Below are positions 1 to 10,480 of a stretch of DNA of 64,000 nt, piece by piece; positions within the stretch are counted from its first letter, which is position 1, and each line of letters opens with the position of its first letter. The translations under genes were made by a program, and so were the position numbers. Source of the stretch: Balamuthia mandrillaris. Taxonomy: Eukaryota; Discosea; Longamoebia; Balamuthiidae. The notes under the pieces were generated by a model that was not told the DNA's origin, made no database searches, and worked only from the letters and a program-made list of their open reading frames with translations. The stretch is from contig JAVKOQ010000172.1 in the NCBI GenBank assembly GCA_031835245.1, positions 52,999 through 116,998 of the forward strand. Reading direction: 5' to 3'.

Positions 1-1107
1 AACTTCCTTCGAGAGCGATCCACGAGGTAGGTGATGATGAGGAAGGCCATCAAGACAAAGCTCATCCAAGAGATGCCGCTCATCATGTCCGTGATGGTGT
101 CGAATTCATCCTCGTCCAACAGGGGCTCTGGACATTGGAAAGAACATGTATCAACTCCGCTGCGGTGCATTCCTTGTGGGCAGTCGAATTCACCAAAGTC
201 TATGTTGTCGTATGGTGAAACAGAAGTACGTTACAACGAAGTAACAGCGGTAGAAGTGGAAAAAGAAGAGTAAGAGGAAGAAAAGAACTGAACAAAAATA
301 AAAACGAAAGTGAAGGGACAGGAAAGCGTACATGAAACCTCGCGGCTCGCATCGTAACATTGAAACTGGTAAAGCCAAGTATCATTGTTCGGCGCGGTCA
401 CCACTGTCGTTACATTCGGTCCCTCTGGAAGAATGTTATAAATTGTGTTTCCAAAATAGTCCGGATTAGGAACATTGCAGTTAAAATATTGCTCATGCAA
501 ATCTTCAGGCACGCTGTTCTGGCAGTACTGCACGTGCTCCCAGCAGAGGTCTCGGCAAGGGTAGGTGCCGACCACCGCCACTTGGTCCTGGGTGTAGTTG
601 TCGGGATCAGCGGTGGGAGAGAGCACTGTATGACATTCTCGAAAGTAGATGGGGCACATGAAACGGGCAGAGTGGATTCTGCATGCTTGGTTTGATATCG
701 AGGCCAGTGTATAACTTTGTGCAAAAGAAAATGTTTTTAATGAGTTAGTGAAGATTACACGCACAATACAGAAGAGAAGAGGAGAGGAGAGGAGAGGAGA
801 GGAGAGGAGAGGAGAGGAGAGGAGAGGAGAGGAGAGGAGAGGAGAGAGGAGAGGAGAGAGAGGAGAGGAGAGGAGAGGAGAGGAGAGGAGAGGAGAGGAG
901 GGAAAGGAGGAACATACCCGGTGAGGGAGGCTCTCCAAAGTTCAAAGCCATCGCCGGAGAGGCCGGTGACCTGTACTCCAGGCACGGTGTAGATCAGGTC
1001 GTAGTCCAAATAACGGTCGCAGCCGGAATTACCAAAGTCCAGTGTGCTCTTGTTGACGCATTCGGCGTTTGGGTGGGTAGGGCTGAGCAGCTCGTCATAC
1101 CTTCCAC
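1..1107 (-). CDS. Frizzled/smoothened-like receptor A (partial, C-terminal part beyond the window)
   Basis: Predicted surface receptor with an extracellular cysteine-rich domain (CRD) followed by a seven-helix frizzled region. Three exons are visible: about 1107-918 (CRD, contains CVNKSTLDFGNSGC and YDLIYTVPG), 714-332 (CRD second half, contains NQACRIHSARFMCP and VAVVGTYPCRDLCWEH) and 199 to beyond position 1 (GMHRSG..CSFQCPEPLL, then the start of the first membrane helix). Intron positions and phases match the two other receptors in the window. The signal-peptide exon should lie in 1108-2006 but I could not identify it. The intron between the CRD exons carries a GGAGA-type microsatellite. 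Family assignment rests on similarity to the complete copy at 17,200-19,540. Amoebozoan receptors of this class are known, but their ligands are not. Confidence 0.85.
782..900. repeat. GGAGA microsatellite in a receptor A intron
   Basis: About 120 bases of nearly pure GGAGA/GAGAGG repeat on the plus strand, so pyrimidine-rich on the sense strand of the minus-strand gene. It fills most of the intron between the two CRD exons. Confidence 0.95.
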
Positions 1108-2006
1108 CTGTTTGTCGCTCCAAAGAAAACTTTTCGTCATTGTTGTTGGCAGAGGCTGTTAAACAACCACCAAAGAAACACGAAGGTTACTACACAAAGA
1201 AGCACAACAGCAAAGAGAGAAACGAACCAAAGTGAGAGCGAAGAGAGCAAAAAAACAGACAAAAGACTATCAGGATAGAAAGTGTTTTCATCACGGCGGT
1301 CCGTCAGTGTGCTCGTTCTCTGTGTTGTTCTGCTTTTCTTCGGGAAAATGTTTAACAGAAGAAATAAACAACAAAAAAGCAAGGAAAAGATTCACCTTTT
1401 TTACATATATCATCTCAACCACCAATGACGATAAAGAATGCTGGTGGATACCCGAGTGAACCGGTGCACTACGCTAGAGGATATGCCCGTTCGTTTCGAA
1501 TGCAGAAAGGAAAGCACTACGACTCCGGAGAAACGGATAATATTTTGGACAATTAATTAAATAAAATAAAAGCATACCCTGGCGTGCGACGGTAATGGAC
1601 TGGTGAGGAGGATTGCAGTTTTAACGCGAAAGAGTACTGCTAAGCGTTCTGGGTCGCAAAAACAAAAAAATGGAAAAGATACTTTAATGCCACAATTCTG
1701 CAACAATAGAAAAAAAAAAACAGCATACCATAAAAAGGGTATCAAACTGTTGCGTGTGTTCTGAGTGAGTGCATGTGTGGAATGGCAGCCGAGACGGCTA
1801 TCCGTTCTTGCTGTTCTGCAAAAAAAAATTATTTTCGTATTTACAAAAAGAATCCTTGTAGAAGAAAAAAGTGAACCGCCTATGTGAAGACAGGAAGGCG
1901 ATTATTAGCAAATACTGCAGGAGAGAAGCAAAGCAAGACATAAAGAGGAGAGATAAGAAGAAAAGGTAGAAGAGAGAAAATAATCAGATAGTAGAGCAAG
2001 CCAAAC
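1108..2006. other. Spacer between two tandem receptor genes
   Basis: Holds the expected signal-peptide exon and promoter of receptor A plus the 3' flank of receptor B. Several short open stretches encode hydrophobic peptides, but none has a convincing ATG followed by a splice site. I see no independent gene. Confidence 0.4.
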
Positions 2007-4811
2007 CTATTCCACGGATTGCGATTCAGAGAACTTAGTCGTTAGCGCCGAGGTGGAGTTCGTTGCCAGAGTTCGTATTTTAGTAACGCTGTCTTGGGCA
2101 GTCGCCGTGAAGGGTCGCGCTGTGCAGGTGAAAAACCTCAACCAGACGACGTATATACGGCGACTGGTACCAAAAATGAGAAAGACAAATATGCCTTGGC
2201 CGGCAAAGTTGAATGCTGCTAGCACCCACAACGGGTAGTTTATCTACATTTGTTGTTTCTTGGGTCAGAAAATCCTTCATAGATAGAGGAGGAGGAAGGA
2301 GAAGGGAGGCAGAAAGGAGGATGAGGAAGAACAAGGAAAGAGGAGAAAAAGGGTGCATACCTTAGAGTCCACCTCACAGTTATATACCTTATCTTCTGGC
2401 ACGGGCACCTGTTCAATTTCCTTATAGTAATACTCGGAAGCCGTTTTGTGGAAGAGGCACTGAATATGCTCCTCGTACTCATCATGCTGATCGTGTCGTT
2501 TGCCCATGAAGTCCAACTGGAAGGAGAACAAGAAGATGCAGACCCAAATGTACAGCGCCAAGAAAGCAAAAATCCTCCACTGGCCTTTCACATATTTCCA
2601 ACAGCCTTTCACGCCAGACTCTTGTCGAAGCTGGAAGATGATGACCACAATAATCAAGGACACTCCAATCACAATGCAGAGCACGATGGGCATCCAGAAC
2701 AAGACAAAGTTCCACACGTTGGCCGTCTCTCCTTCCGTCTCTATCCCGTCACCCGCGCCGATGACGAACTTCAACTCGTTGTCTGCGTCCGTTGAATGAA
2801 TGGTGCACCACAAGTCCGATCCGTTGGCTCCTAGTCGCTGTGCTGCCAAACCGATGATCACTGGAAGCAAAGGAAGTATCCACGCGAAGCAGTGATAGCC
2901 GAGCTGCAAAAACAGTTCCCGGTTGCCTTTCTTGTCATCTATGCCCTTGGCAGCAAAGATCATCATCAAGAAGATGTTAAAGCCGATGACCAACCACCAT
3001 AGTATAGCCGCCATGAAGAAGTACACCACGAGAATGCCTTGCACTGTGCATGCGCCATCTCCAAAGTAGTTTGGTTTGTTCGTACTCTCGCACAACATCT
3101 CCTCCGTTCCATCGGAGAGCATGCTGGCCAGGCAGAAGGCGAAGGAGAAGCACATAACCGCGATGAAGAAGAACATGGGTAAGTGGTTGGGGAACTTTCG
3201 TTTGGTGGGATCGATGAGGTAGGTGAGGATGAGAAAGGCCATCATGACCAGGCTGAGCCATGAAACAACACTCATCATGGTGGTGATGGTATCGAACTCG
3301 TTGTTGGAAAGGAGAGGTTCTGGGCAGTTAAAAGAGCAGCTGTCGTCTTCATTGCGATGCATCCCTTGAGGACAGTTAAACGGAGGTATATCTGTTATGT
3401 AGCGATTTTAGAGTGAGAGAGAGAGAGCAAGAGAGAGCAAGAGGGAGAGGGAGAGGGAGAGGGAGAGGGAGAGGGAGAGGGAGAGGGAGAGGGAGAGGGA
3501 GAGGGAGAGGGAGAGGGAGAGGGAGAGGGAGAGGGAGAGGGAGAGGGAGAGGGAGAGGGAGAGGAAATGAAAACACAAGCGAGAGTTGGAGAGTGAAAGA
3601 GGAGAGAGAAGAGAAAAGAAAGAGAATATGATGAATGCGAAGAGGATCAACAGAACGACGAAGAGACAGACGAAAACAAAAACCAACGCGAGAAGAGCAA
3701 AGAGCAGAAATAAAAGGAACCGTACAAGAAATATCATGACTGGCATCGTAGCATTGAAACTCATAAACCCAAGTGTCATTATTTGGGGCTGTAAGTTGAA
3801 CCGTCATGTCCGGCCCCTCAGGAAAAATGTTATAAATAGTCTCATCAAAGTAGTAGGGATTGGGCACATCACAATTGAAGAAAACGTCTTTGTACTGGTC
3901 CGGCACGCTGCTTTGGCAAGGTTCCTTGTGCTCACGACAAAGATAGCGGCAGGGGTAGTTGCCGACCACAGCCACTTGGTCCTTGGAGTAATGGGTGGGA
4001 TCGGCGTAGGGGGAGACGACCTCTCGGCATTCCCGAAAGTAGGTCGGGCACATGTAGCGCGCTGCGTGGATCCTGCATGCTTGGTTGGCTATCGCCGTCA
4101 GGGTAGAGCTGTTTGTTATTTTTTTAAAGTTATAAGTCGGATGGGACATGAGAGAACGGATAGGAGAGAGGATAGGAGTTAGGATAGGAGAGAGGATAGG
4201 AGTTAGGATATGAGAGAGGATATGAGATAGGTTATGAGAGGGGATATGAGAGAGGATATGAGAGAGATATGAGAGAGGATATGAGAAGGGATATGAGAGA
4301 GGACAATGGGAGAAGATAGAGTGGGAGGAAAAAAAGCACGAGAATAGCCAAGAGAGATGACGGAAAAAACCAGTAGTAGAAAAGATACAAAGAAAAACAA
4401 AGGAGGGGGAGGATTCGCTGGCGGGATACCTTCGCAGCACCTCTCGCCAGAATTCCATGCCGTCCTCCGTTTGGTTGGGGAGCTTCACCCCAGGCACAGT
4501 GTAGATCATGTCGTAGGTGAGGAAATATTCGCAGCCAGTGTCTCCAAAGTTGACCTCGCTCTTGTTCACACATTTTGCGTCGGGGTGAGATGGGCTGAGA
4601 AAAGCATCAAAGCGGCCTTCTTTCTTTTCCTCTCGTTTCGCATGCGTCGAGGACGCTTCTGGACGCGAGACGAGACATCTCAGTACGACTCAGACAGCAG
4701 GGAGGAAAAAGAAGAAGAAGCATATGGAGAAGAGAGTGAAAAGGAAAGGAGCGAACCGCGATACGAGGCAAGGAGGAGGAGACATAGCAAAAGCAGAGCG
4801 CACCACTTCAT
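2007..4811 (-). CDS. Frizzled/smoothened-like receptor B (complete)
   Basis: Complete five-exon receptor. Exon 1 (from ATG at 4811) encodes a signal peptide beginning MKWCALLLLCLLLLASYRG. Exon 2 (about 4640-4430) and exon 3 (about 4110-3726) encode the CRD (CVNKSEVNFGDTGC, ACRIHAARYMCP, VGNYPCRYLCREH). Exon 4 (about 3390-2361) carries CSFNCPEPLL, the run of membrane helices including KFPNHLPMFFFIAVMCFSF and GACTVQGILVVYFF, and the segment WRIFAFLALYIWVCIFLFSF. Exon 5 (2243-2007) encodes the last helix (YPLWVLAAFNFAGQGIFVF) and a Ser/Thr-rich tail. It is a tandem neighbour of receptor A and a paralogue of the gene at 17,200. Introns contain long purine-rich (plus-strand) repeats at 3420-3563 and 4140-4320. 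There is no visible dishevelled-binding KTxxxW motif in the tail, so coupling may differ from that of animal frizzleds (inference). Confidence 0.9.
3440..3564. repeat. GGGAGA hexanucleotide repeat (about 20 copies) in a receptor B intron
   Basis: Near-perfect tandem GGGAGA array on the plus strand (CTCTCC on the sense strand), just downstream of the exon 3 splice site of receptor B in transcription order. Confidence 0.97.
4141..4320. repeat. Degenerate GGATATGAGA / GGATAGGAGA repeat in a receptor B intron
   Basis: Imperfect 8-10 base units built from GGATAGGAG and GGATATGAGA, purine-rich on the plus strand, inside the intron between the two CRD exons of receptor B. Confidence 0.85.
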
Positions 4812-5282
4812 GTTTGACTTCCGCCCATTCGATTTTTTTTTTTCAAAAACACAAAAAAACAAAACTCAAACGCTGCCACCCAACTCGTTTGGTTGGTCCG
4901 AGAATTTCTGTGATAGTGCTGACGCCAGCGCGATCTGCGTTCCATCCCCTGCTACAGCCCGACCCGAAAAGGCAAGGTCATGCTGATGAAAAATAACCAT
5001 TTATGATTAATTTGATGCGCAAATGAATTGTATCTGTCGACAAATAATCACGATCATGTCGACAAGTTGTTGTGTGGCCCTTTGACGCGTTGGGGGGGGG
5101 GCTATGTCACGTCGTCATGATTGTCGGCAAAAACTCCTTTCACGAAATGAATTTTTTGGCACAGAAGAGGAAGGCAGGGACCCTTCACAGAATAAGACAC
5201 ACCCGCGGGTGACGAGCTCAAAAAGGCCAAACCCCAAAAACTCAACACAACAAACAAACACAAACACAAAAACACACGCACT
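4812..5282. promoter_or_regulatory. Divergent promoter region of receptor B and the prolyl hydroxylase gene
   Basis: Spacer of about 470 bases between two divergently transcribed genes. It contains TGTCGACA (5035-5042), ATGTCGAC (5056-5063) and GTCGTCATGA (5111-5120), members of a motif that recurs in other upstream spacers here. A run of ten or so G lies just before 5101. No TATA box is obvious. A regulatory role is inferred from position and recurrence only. Confidence 0.45.
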
Positions 5283-5682
5283 ATGCAGAGCTCTGGTAGC
5301 AGTACCACCACGACAGAGATTGAATTCTCTGTCGCTAAAAAACAAGACAATTGCCCTATCTATCAAGTTTGTATTCTTCGTTTCTCTTCCTCTATTTCTT
5401 CTTCTTCTTCTTGTTCTTCTTCTTCTTCTTCTTCTTCTTCTTCTTTTTCGTGTTTGTTAACCTTCTTGTCTTTCAACCAGACAAATGGCAACCCCATTAC
5501 CTATCGTCCCTCCCGCAAGCAGATCAGGAAAGAGGAGGTGGAGGGCGTGCCCGGCGCCTTCCTTCTGCACAACGTTCTCTCAGCAGATGAATGCCAGCAG
5601 TTCATCGACCTAACGGAGCGCATGGGCTATGGCGACGCACCTATAAGCACGTTTGGTGGCATGAGAATGATGCCTGGTTCGT

Positions 5683-5716
<34 letters not shown>

Positions 5717-6322
5717 TTTTTTCTGTTCGCCCGTTTCCTTTCTCTACCTTACACTCTTCTCTTCTTCCTATGTTAACCGTTGTTTTGTTGTTTACTTTTA
5801 GATGTGCGAAACAACCAGAGGGTGATGTGGGCGGCCGGTGAGGAAACGCTCAACCCCATTTGGGAGCGGATCAAGGAGTTCATACCCGCTGAAGAAGAAG
5901 CGATGGGTGCCACGTGGAATCCTTATGGCCTCAACAATCGCTTTCGGTTTTATCGATGTGCGTCCTTTATCTCTTTACTCTTTACTCTTTACTCTTGCTT
6001 CTTCTTCATTATCGCTCTCTCTCTCTCTCTCTCTCTCTCGTGCTCTCTGACTCTTGTTTTGCTTCTTGCATGTTCCTTTCGCTTACCATGTCGTGCCTCA
6101 TTCTATCAACAGATGACTCTCAACAATTATTCAACAGACACTATGATGGTTGCTATCCACGAAGCAGGAACGACTTGTCCCTGTTGACCCTCATCATCTA
6201 CCTCAATGATGGCGTCAAAGGTGGTTCCACCACTTTCTTCCCATCTCGCAACAAAGAAGTTGAGGTCACACCCAAACAAGGCACTGCCCTCTTGTTTTGG
6301 CAGTACGTCATCTCCCTCCCCA

Positions 6323-6361
<39 letters not shown>

Positions 6362-6527
6362 TTCTGCTCTCCTTCGTATTTCTAATTAATAAACTACGTA
6401 AACAACAACAAGTGGCCCCCACAAGCTAAGCCCAGAGCATGAAGGCAGCATGGTTTACAAAGGCCGAAAGTATGCCATGCGCTCCGACGTGATGTTTCGC
6501 ACCGACTTCCGCCCACCCACAAAGTAA
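5283..6527 (+). CDS. Prolyl 4-hydroxylase-like 2-oxoglutarate/Fe(II) dioxygenase
   Basis: Oxygenase predicted to hydroxylate prolyl residues of a protein using 2-oxoglutarate, O2 and Fe(II). I infer five exons: 5283-5366, about 5481-5671, 5802-5955, about 6113-6302 and 6413-6527. They encode VPGAFLLHNVLSADECQQFI (typical P4H start), NNRFRFYRY, FNRHYDGCYPRS with the HxD iron ligands, IYLNDGVKGGSTTFFP, and WHGPHKLSPEHEGSMV..KYAMRSDVMF with the distal His and the basic 2-oxoglutarate-binding region. There is no signal peptide or membrane segment, so it is probably cytosolic or nuclear, unlike ER collagen P4Hs. Three introns contain (CT)n tracts on the sense strand. The first exon (MQSSGSSTTTTEIEF...) is low complexity and the start is less certain than the core. 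Confidence 0.88.
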
Positions 6528-7154
6528 AACAAAAAACACTGAACTCTGTTTTGATATCAGCTAAAGTATGTACATATAATTTTTTAACAACAAAGAGAAG
6601 AGAAACTCTTAAATCTTCAGAGTCTTGGCATGATAGGTCAAATACTTGTTGCGCGTGACCATCACAGCAGATGATTAGGCCTTGACCAGCAACGTTGAAC
6701 CGCCAACACCCACAACGGATATTTGGTTTATCTGGTTCGTGGTGTGCCTACATAGTTTTAAAAAGCTGGTCCATTCGTCCTGCCTGGTGTACTTCTTCAT
6801 GGCGGCAGTGTTGTGGTGTTGATCATCTGCTTCAACATCTTCTTGATGATGATCTTCGGCATGATGGTTTTTGCCAACAAAGGAAGGGACTACAAGAACC
6901 GAGCACTTGTTGTCAGCTGTTGTTGCCTTGCTCTCCCTTGGTTCTTTACTACCTTTACCTTTGGGCGTGGCAGTGGGATTCAAGCATGCATTTACAAGCG
7001 CATCATTATATATTTATTTATACTATAACACAGATAACAAGAAATGAATGAAAAAGAGAAAGTAACGCTGCGAACAAAAAGAAAAACGAAGAAGAAAAAA
7101 GAGGAGACAAGAACGAAACGAAATGGCTCGGGAAGCTTCGGGAAGAAACGGCAA
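6528..7154. other. Spacer with receptor relics between the hydroxylase and F-box/GTPase genes
   Basis: Holds the 3' flank of the hydroxylase gene, the frizzled relics described separately, and the upstream region of the F-box/Rho gene. The open frame of that gene extends back to an ATG at 7044 through a Lys/Arg-rich stretch; I prefer the ATG at 7155. Confidence 0.5.
6660..6910. pseudogene. Relics of a frizzled-like receptor in opposite orientations
   Basis: On the minus strand, about 6716-6662 reads PLWVLAVQRCW..., matching the last-helix exon (YPLWVLAAFNFAGQG) of the intact receptors at both DNA and protein level, with a small deletion shifting the frame. On the plus strand, about 6783-6905 reads LVYFFMAAVLW followed by a frame change and ICFNIFLMMIF..., matching the third membrane helix (VVYFFMAAILWWLVIGFNIFLM). 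The two pieces come from one gene type but point in opposite directions, so the copy was inverted or rearranged before or during decay. Neither frame can encode a receptor. Confidence 0.75.
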
Positions 7155-8556
7155 ATGAACAACAACAAGCGGCAGGGGAATGTTGGTGCTGCCTCTCTGT
7201 CGCATGAGGTTTTGTTGTTGCTCTTCTCTTTTCTTGAGAGCCCAAGGTTTAACCACACGCCGTCTCCATTCCTTGACTTTTTGTTCTTCTCTCATGTTAT
7301 GCGTTGTTTTTGTTTAAAAAAAATAAAAGGGATCTATGCGCGTGTTCGCTGGTGTGTACGCTGTGGCACGACCCAGCTGTTGATGACATGTTGTGGAAGT
7401 CTCTGTTCCTTGCAAGGTTTCCTCTTTCTTGTTACTGCTTCAGCTTGTCGTTCTATTCTTTCTTTCCTTCCTTCCTCTTCCTTCCTTTCGTAGATATCCG
7501 TGTTGAGGTTTTATCTTGTTCTTTGTTCCTCAAAAGATGGCCAACCGGTGACTCAACGAAACAAACAAAACGTTGGAAACAGAAATTCAAGAGGCAGCAT
7601 CTCATCGATGCCAAGCAGAACGAGACCATGGGCGACGTTGAAACCGTATGGAAACACCTGTTGGAAAGCAGAAACCGCAATTCTTCAGCACGTACCGACG
7701 TTACTCTTAAAGTCACGCTTGTCGGAGATATCGGTGTTGTAAGCTCTTCCTTCTTTCTTCTCTCTTCATTCTCATCCTTCTTTGTGGATTCATTTGCATG
7801 CCTCTTTACTTGCTCTTTCTCTTCTAAAGGGCAAAACCTGTTTAGCCATTACCATTGCAGACGGTGGCGCCTTTCCAGAAGGTAAGTAAGTTCTCTCCAC
7901 AAGTTGATATTTTTTTTTTCTCTAACATACGAACTATAAAGAATATATTCCATCTGTGTTTTACGAATGGGTCTGTTCCATGGACTTGTCTGCCGATTTG
8001 ACCGTACACTTTAGTCTTCATGACACCATGGGAGATGATCTCTCCTCCTCTGCTTCTTCTTCGCCTTCCTCCTATGCACGGCATCGAGCATTAGGTTATC
8101 CAGGAACGGACGTTTACTTGCTGTGCTTTGCTGTGGATGAACCCCAAGTCGTTGAGAAGAGCAGAGGAGATTTACTTGCTGGAAGTGCGGAACGCCTCTC
8201 CCGATGTTCCTGTTCTGTTGGTTGGGCTGAAGGCCGACGTCAGAGACGACGCCCCAGAAAAAGATGGCTTGTTCTCCTTCTTTCTGCTTGCTTTACACTT
8301 TGCCTTCTTTCTGCTTACTTCCAGCATTACCACAGCAACAAAAATAGTAACGTTGAAGGAAGCAAAGGAAGTGGTCAGGAGAATGAGTGCAGGAGGGTGT
8401 TACTTTGAGTGCTCGGCCAAGCGGAACGAAGGAGTTACCGAAACCATCACGCTCGCCCTTAAACTCGCTCTCTTGAAACAGTTTGCGCACGTGAGTTGCT
8501 CCGTTCCTCCTGCAACCAGTTCTTCGTCAGCCAACCACAAATGTATTTTGCAGTGA
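7155..8556 (+). CDS. F-box protein fused to a Rho-family GTPase domain
   Basis: Exons inferred at 7155-7245, 7330-7415, 7537-7738, 7830-7881, 7942 to about 8267 and about 8340-8556. The first three join in phase into an F-box domain: SLSHEVLLLLFSFLESPR, DLCACSLVCTLWHD, DMLWKSLFLARW, WKQKFKRQHLID. A Rho-like G domain follows: P-loop GDIGVGKTCL, switch I region EEYIPSVFYEW, G3 as DTMGDD instead of DTAGQE, then YPGTDVYLLCFAV, VPVLLVGLKADVRDD (G4) and FECSAK (G5). There is no C-terminal CaaX prenylation motif. The canonical Gln after the G3 glycine is replaced, suggesting weak or absent GTP hydrolysis (inference). The G domain needs a +1 frame change near 8130-8150, where two overlapping frames each match the family; this is either a sequencing slip or a real lesion. 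The F-box would connect it to SCF ubiquitin ligases. Confidence 0.78.
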
Positions 8557-8947
8557 GATGAGGCTTTGTGAAAGAGAAAGCTTGAAAAGGCGAATGAAAA
8601 AGGGATAGGGAAGAAGAGAACAAGAACAGAAAATAGAAACAACGAAGGCAACGTGAAGGAGATGAACGAAAAAGAAATAAAAAAAAGAAAGTGATATTAA
8701 AACAATAAACTCAAAGGCAAGTATTTCCAAACCTCTTTTCACTTTCGCTTATGGAAGGCAATACACGTGTAGAGAAACAAAAGGAAGAAAAAAAAAACTA
8801 CAGGAGTGACTTGCCACCAAGTAAAATGAAGAAAAGAAACGGCACGTCAGTAGAGCCTTTATCCACTCGTTTCGGCCTGAAACGAAACCACAGCTCCGCT
8901 GGCAGGCTCTGAAATACAAACGAAGGGTCGTTCCTTCATTAAGTCAG
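8557..8947. other. Convergent 3' spacer
   Basis: Purine-rich, AT-rich spacer between the ends of two convergent genes. I see no open frame of note, RNA gene or repeat. Confidence 0.5.
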
Positions 8948-10237
8948 CTATGTCCACACCACAGTGGATTGTACGCCAACCAAGTTACCAGTGCGAGGAG
9001 AGACCCCGAATAGATAGACAGGATATGGATTGGCATACGGAATGTTGTCATTGTACAACACCATCCACGTCAACCGTTTTAAACCGGCTTTTCGCATGAG
9101 GGCCACCATCATCCTTACGCCTCTATGAAGAGGACTCCATTCTTTCTTTTTCTCCTCCTCTTTCTCTTTCTCTTCTGCTTCTTCTGCTTCTTTATCTGTT
9201 GTATCTTCTTGACGGTTCCCCTTTTTACTGGTTGGTTTAACTCCTGCTTCCCCTTGTTCTTCTTCATTTTCTTCTTTTTCTTCCTCCTCCTCCTCCTCTT
9301 CTGTTTCTTGTTCTTCTCCTTCCAGTTGTTCCAATTCGGCTTCAGCGGATGTGAGGTCCTCAAACAGGTCCGGCCTCCTATCGTACTTGCTCCATCGCTC
9401 CTCCAGCCACGCCACGTCTGCTCCTTGCTGGCCTGTCTTCGACAGCAACGCTGGATGCAACGTATGCTTCATGGCTGCATCTAACTCTTGCACGGAAACG
9501 GGTTCATTTTTGTACGGGTCCACCATATAAAAGTTTTCTTGTCCGGCTTCTCCTTTCAATGGCCGCCCTCCATCCACATGGGACAAGTGAAAAGCTTGAA
9601 AGTCGTCCTCACTCTCGCTCGGCATTTGAACCTCGGAGAGAAGGGACTGTAGCCGTTGCGCCAAACATCGTTCCTCCAAAAGCGAGCGCCAGTCGTAGTG
9701 AGCATGCACCACCCCTTTCTTGAGGAGGTACTCGGTCAGGTCCGTGGGAAGTCGTTCCTGCCATAGTGTAAACTGTCGTTTTTCCTCCTCTTCATCCTCT
9801 TCTTTGTCCTGAAAGACGGTCATGAGTTGAATTGCGCAGAGCTCCTTCAGGGAGCGTAGCGGGAACTCGCTTTGGAGCTCGGAGAAGAGCTTTGTTTTGT
9901 CCAAGCGCATGGCCACGCCGCAGCCGCACTGCATAAAGTGCTTCACCACTGTCTCCGAGTCGGAGCTCCAGCCAAAGTCCTCTTCGCAGAGGTCGTGATC
10001 GGGCTTGTCGCGCAGGATCTCGTAGCAGGAGGAAAAACAGCTGGCGAACAAGCGGCGATGGGCCTCGCTGTCCCACTGCCGTCGCTTCCTCTCGTCTTTC
10101 ACGGTGTCATGGCGCGCGTCCGTTCGCCTGCACTTGGTTGGTTCGTCCCCATCTTTCGGTTTGGCTTCCTCTCTTTCTCTTTTTCTTTCTTCCATTTTTT
10201 GTTTATTATGAATGCCAAACATCTCAAGAATGTACAT
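8948..10237 (-). CDS. Acidic, intronless protein of unknown function (429 aa)
   Basis: Single open frame. Possible starts are ATG at 10237, 10222 or 10195; the last gives MEERKREREEAK. The N-terminal half holds a cysteine-containing globular region (FASCFSSCYEI, HFMQCGCGVAMRL), then conserved-looking helices (LLEERCLAQRLQSLLSEV, ENFYMVDPYKNEP). A long Glu/Lys tract (roughly residues 305-375) forms a likely charged coil, and the protein ends with a compact hydrophobic block (MMVALMRKAGLKRLTWMVLY, PYPVYLFGVSPRTGNLVGV). The C-terminal block looks like the conserved part. I do not recognise the family. It is transcribed divergently from the DUF455 gene at 10,481, with a GTCGAC-containing spacer between them. 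Confidence 0.72.
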   Translation of the reverse strand: MYILEMFGIHNKQKMEERKREREEAKPKDGDEPTKCRRTDARHDTVKDERKRRQWDSEAHRRLFASCFSSCYEILRDKPDHDLCEEDFGWSSDSETVVKHFMQCGCGVAMRLDKTKLFSELQSEFPLRSLKELCAIQLMTVFQDKEEDEEEEKRQFTLWQERLPTDLTEYLLKKGVVHAHYDWRSLLEERCLAQRLQSLLSEVQMPSESEDDFQAFHLSHVDGGRPLKGEAGQENFYMVDPYKNEPVSVQELDAAMKHTLHPALLSKTGQQGADVAWLEERWSKYDRRPDLFEDLTSAEAELEQLEGEEQETEEEEEEEEKEENEEEQGEAGVKPTSKKGNRQEDTTDKEAEEAEEKEKEEEKKKEWSPLHRGVRMMVALMRKAGLKRLTWMVLYNDNIPYANPYPVYLFGVSPRTGNLVGVQSTVVWT

Positions 10238-10480
10238 TCATTGCATTCCATCGTTAGTGAATGAAATTTCGCATGATGATATATGTCGACGAATTCTTTG
10301 TGCACGAAACCTGCACCTGTTGACGAGGTTTGAAAGGGGGTTCATCCGGTTGAAGCAGCGAGGAGAGAGGACAAGAGCATGGATAGAAGCGAGGATAGGA
10401 GATAACATAATTAATTAGCTCTCAGGGACACGAGCATGGACAGGAGAGAGAGTTGAGACAGCAGAGAGAGAATACGAAAG
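10238..10480. promoter_or_regulatory. Divergent spacer with a GTCGAC motif
   Basis: About 240 bases between two divergent gene starts, containing ATGTCGAC at 10283-10290. The same motif recurs in several other upstream regions of the window. Confidence 0.4.

Noticed and set aside
3413-3631. Arg-Gly repeat open frame on the plus strand
   Set aside because: Translation of the GGGAGA intronic microsatellite of a minus-strand gene.
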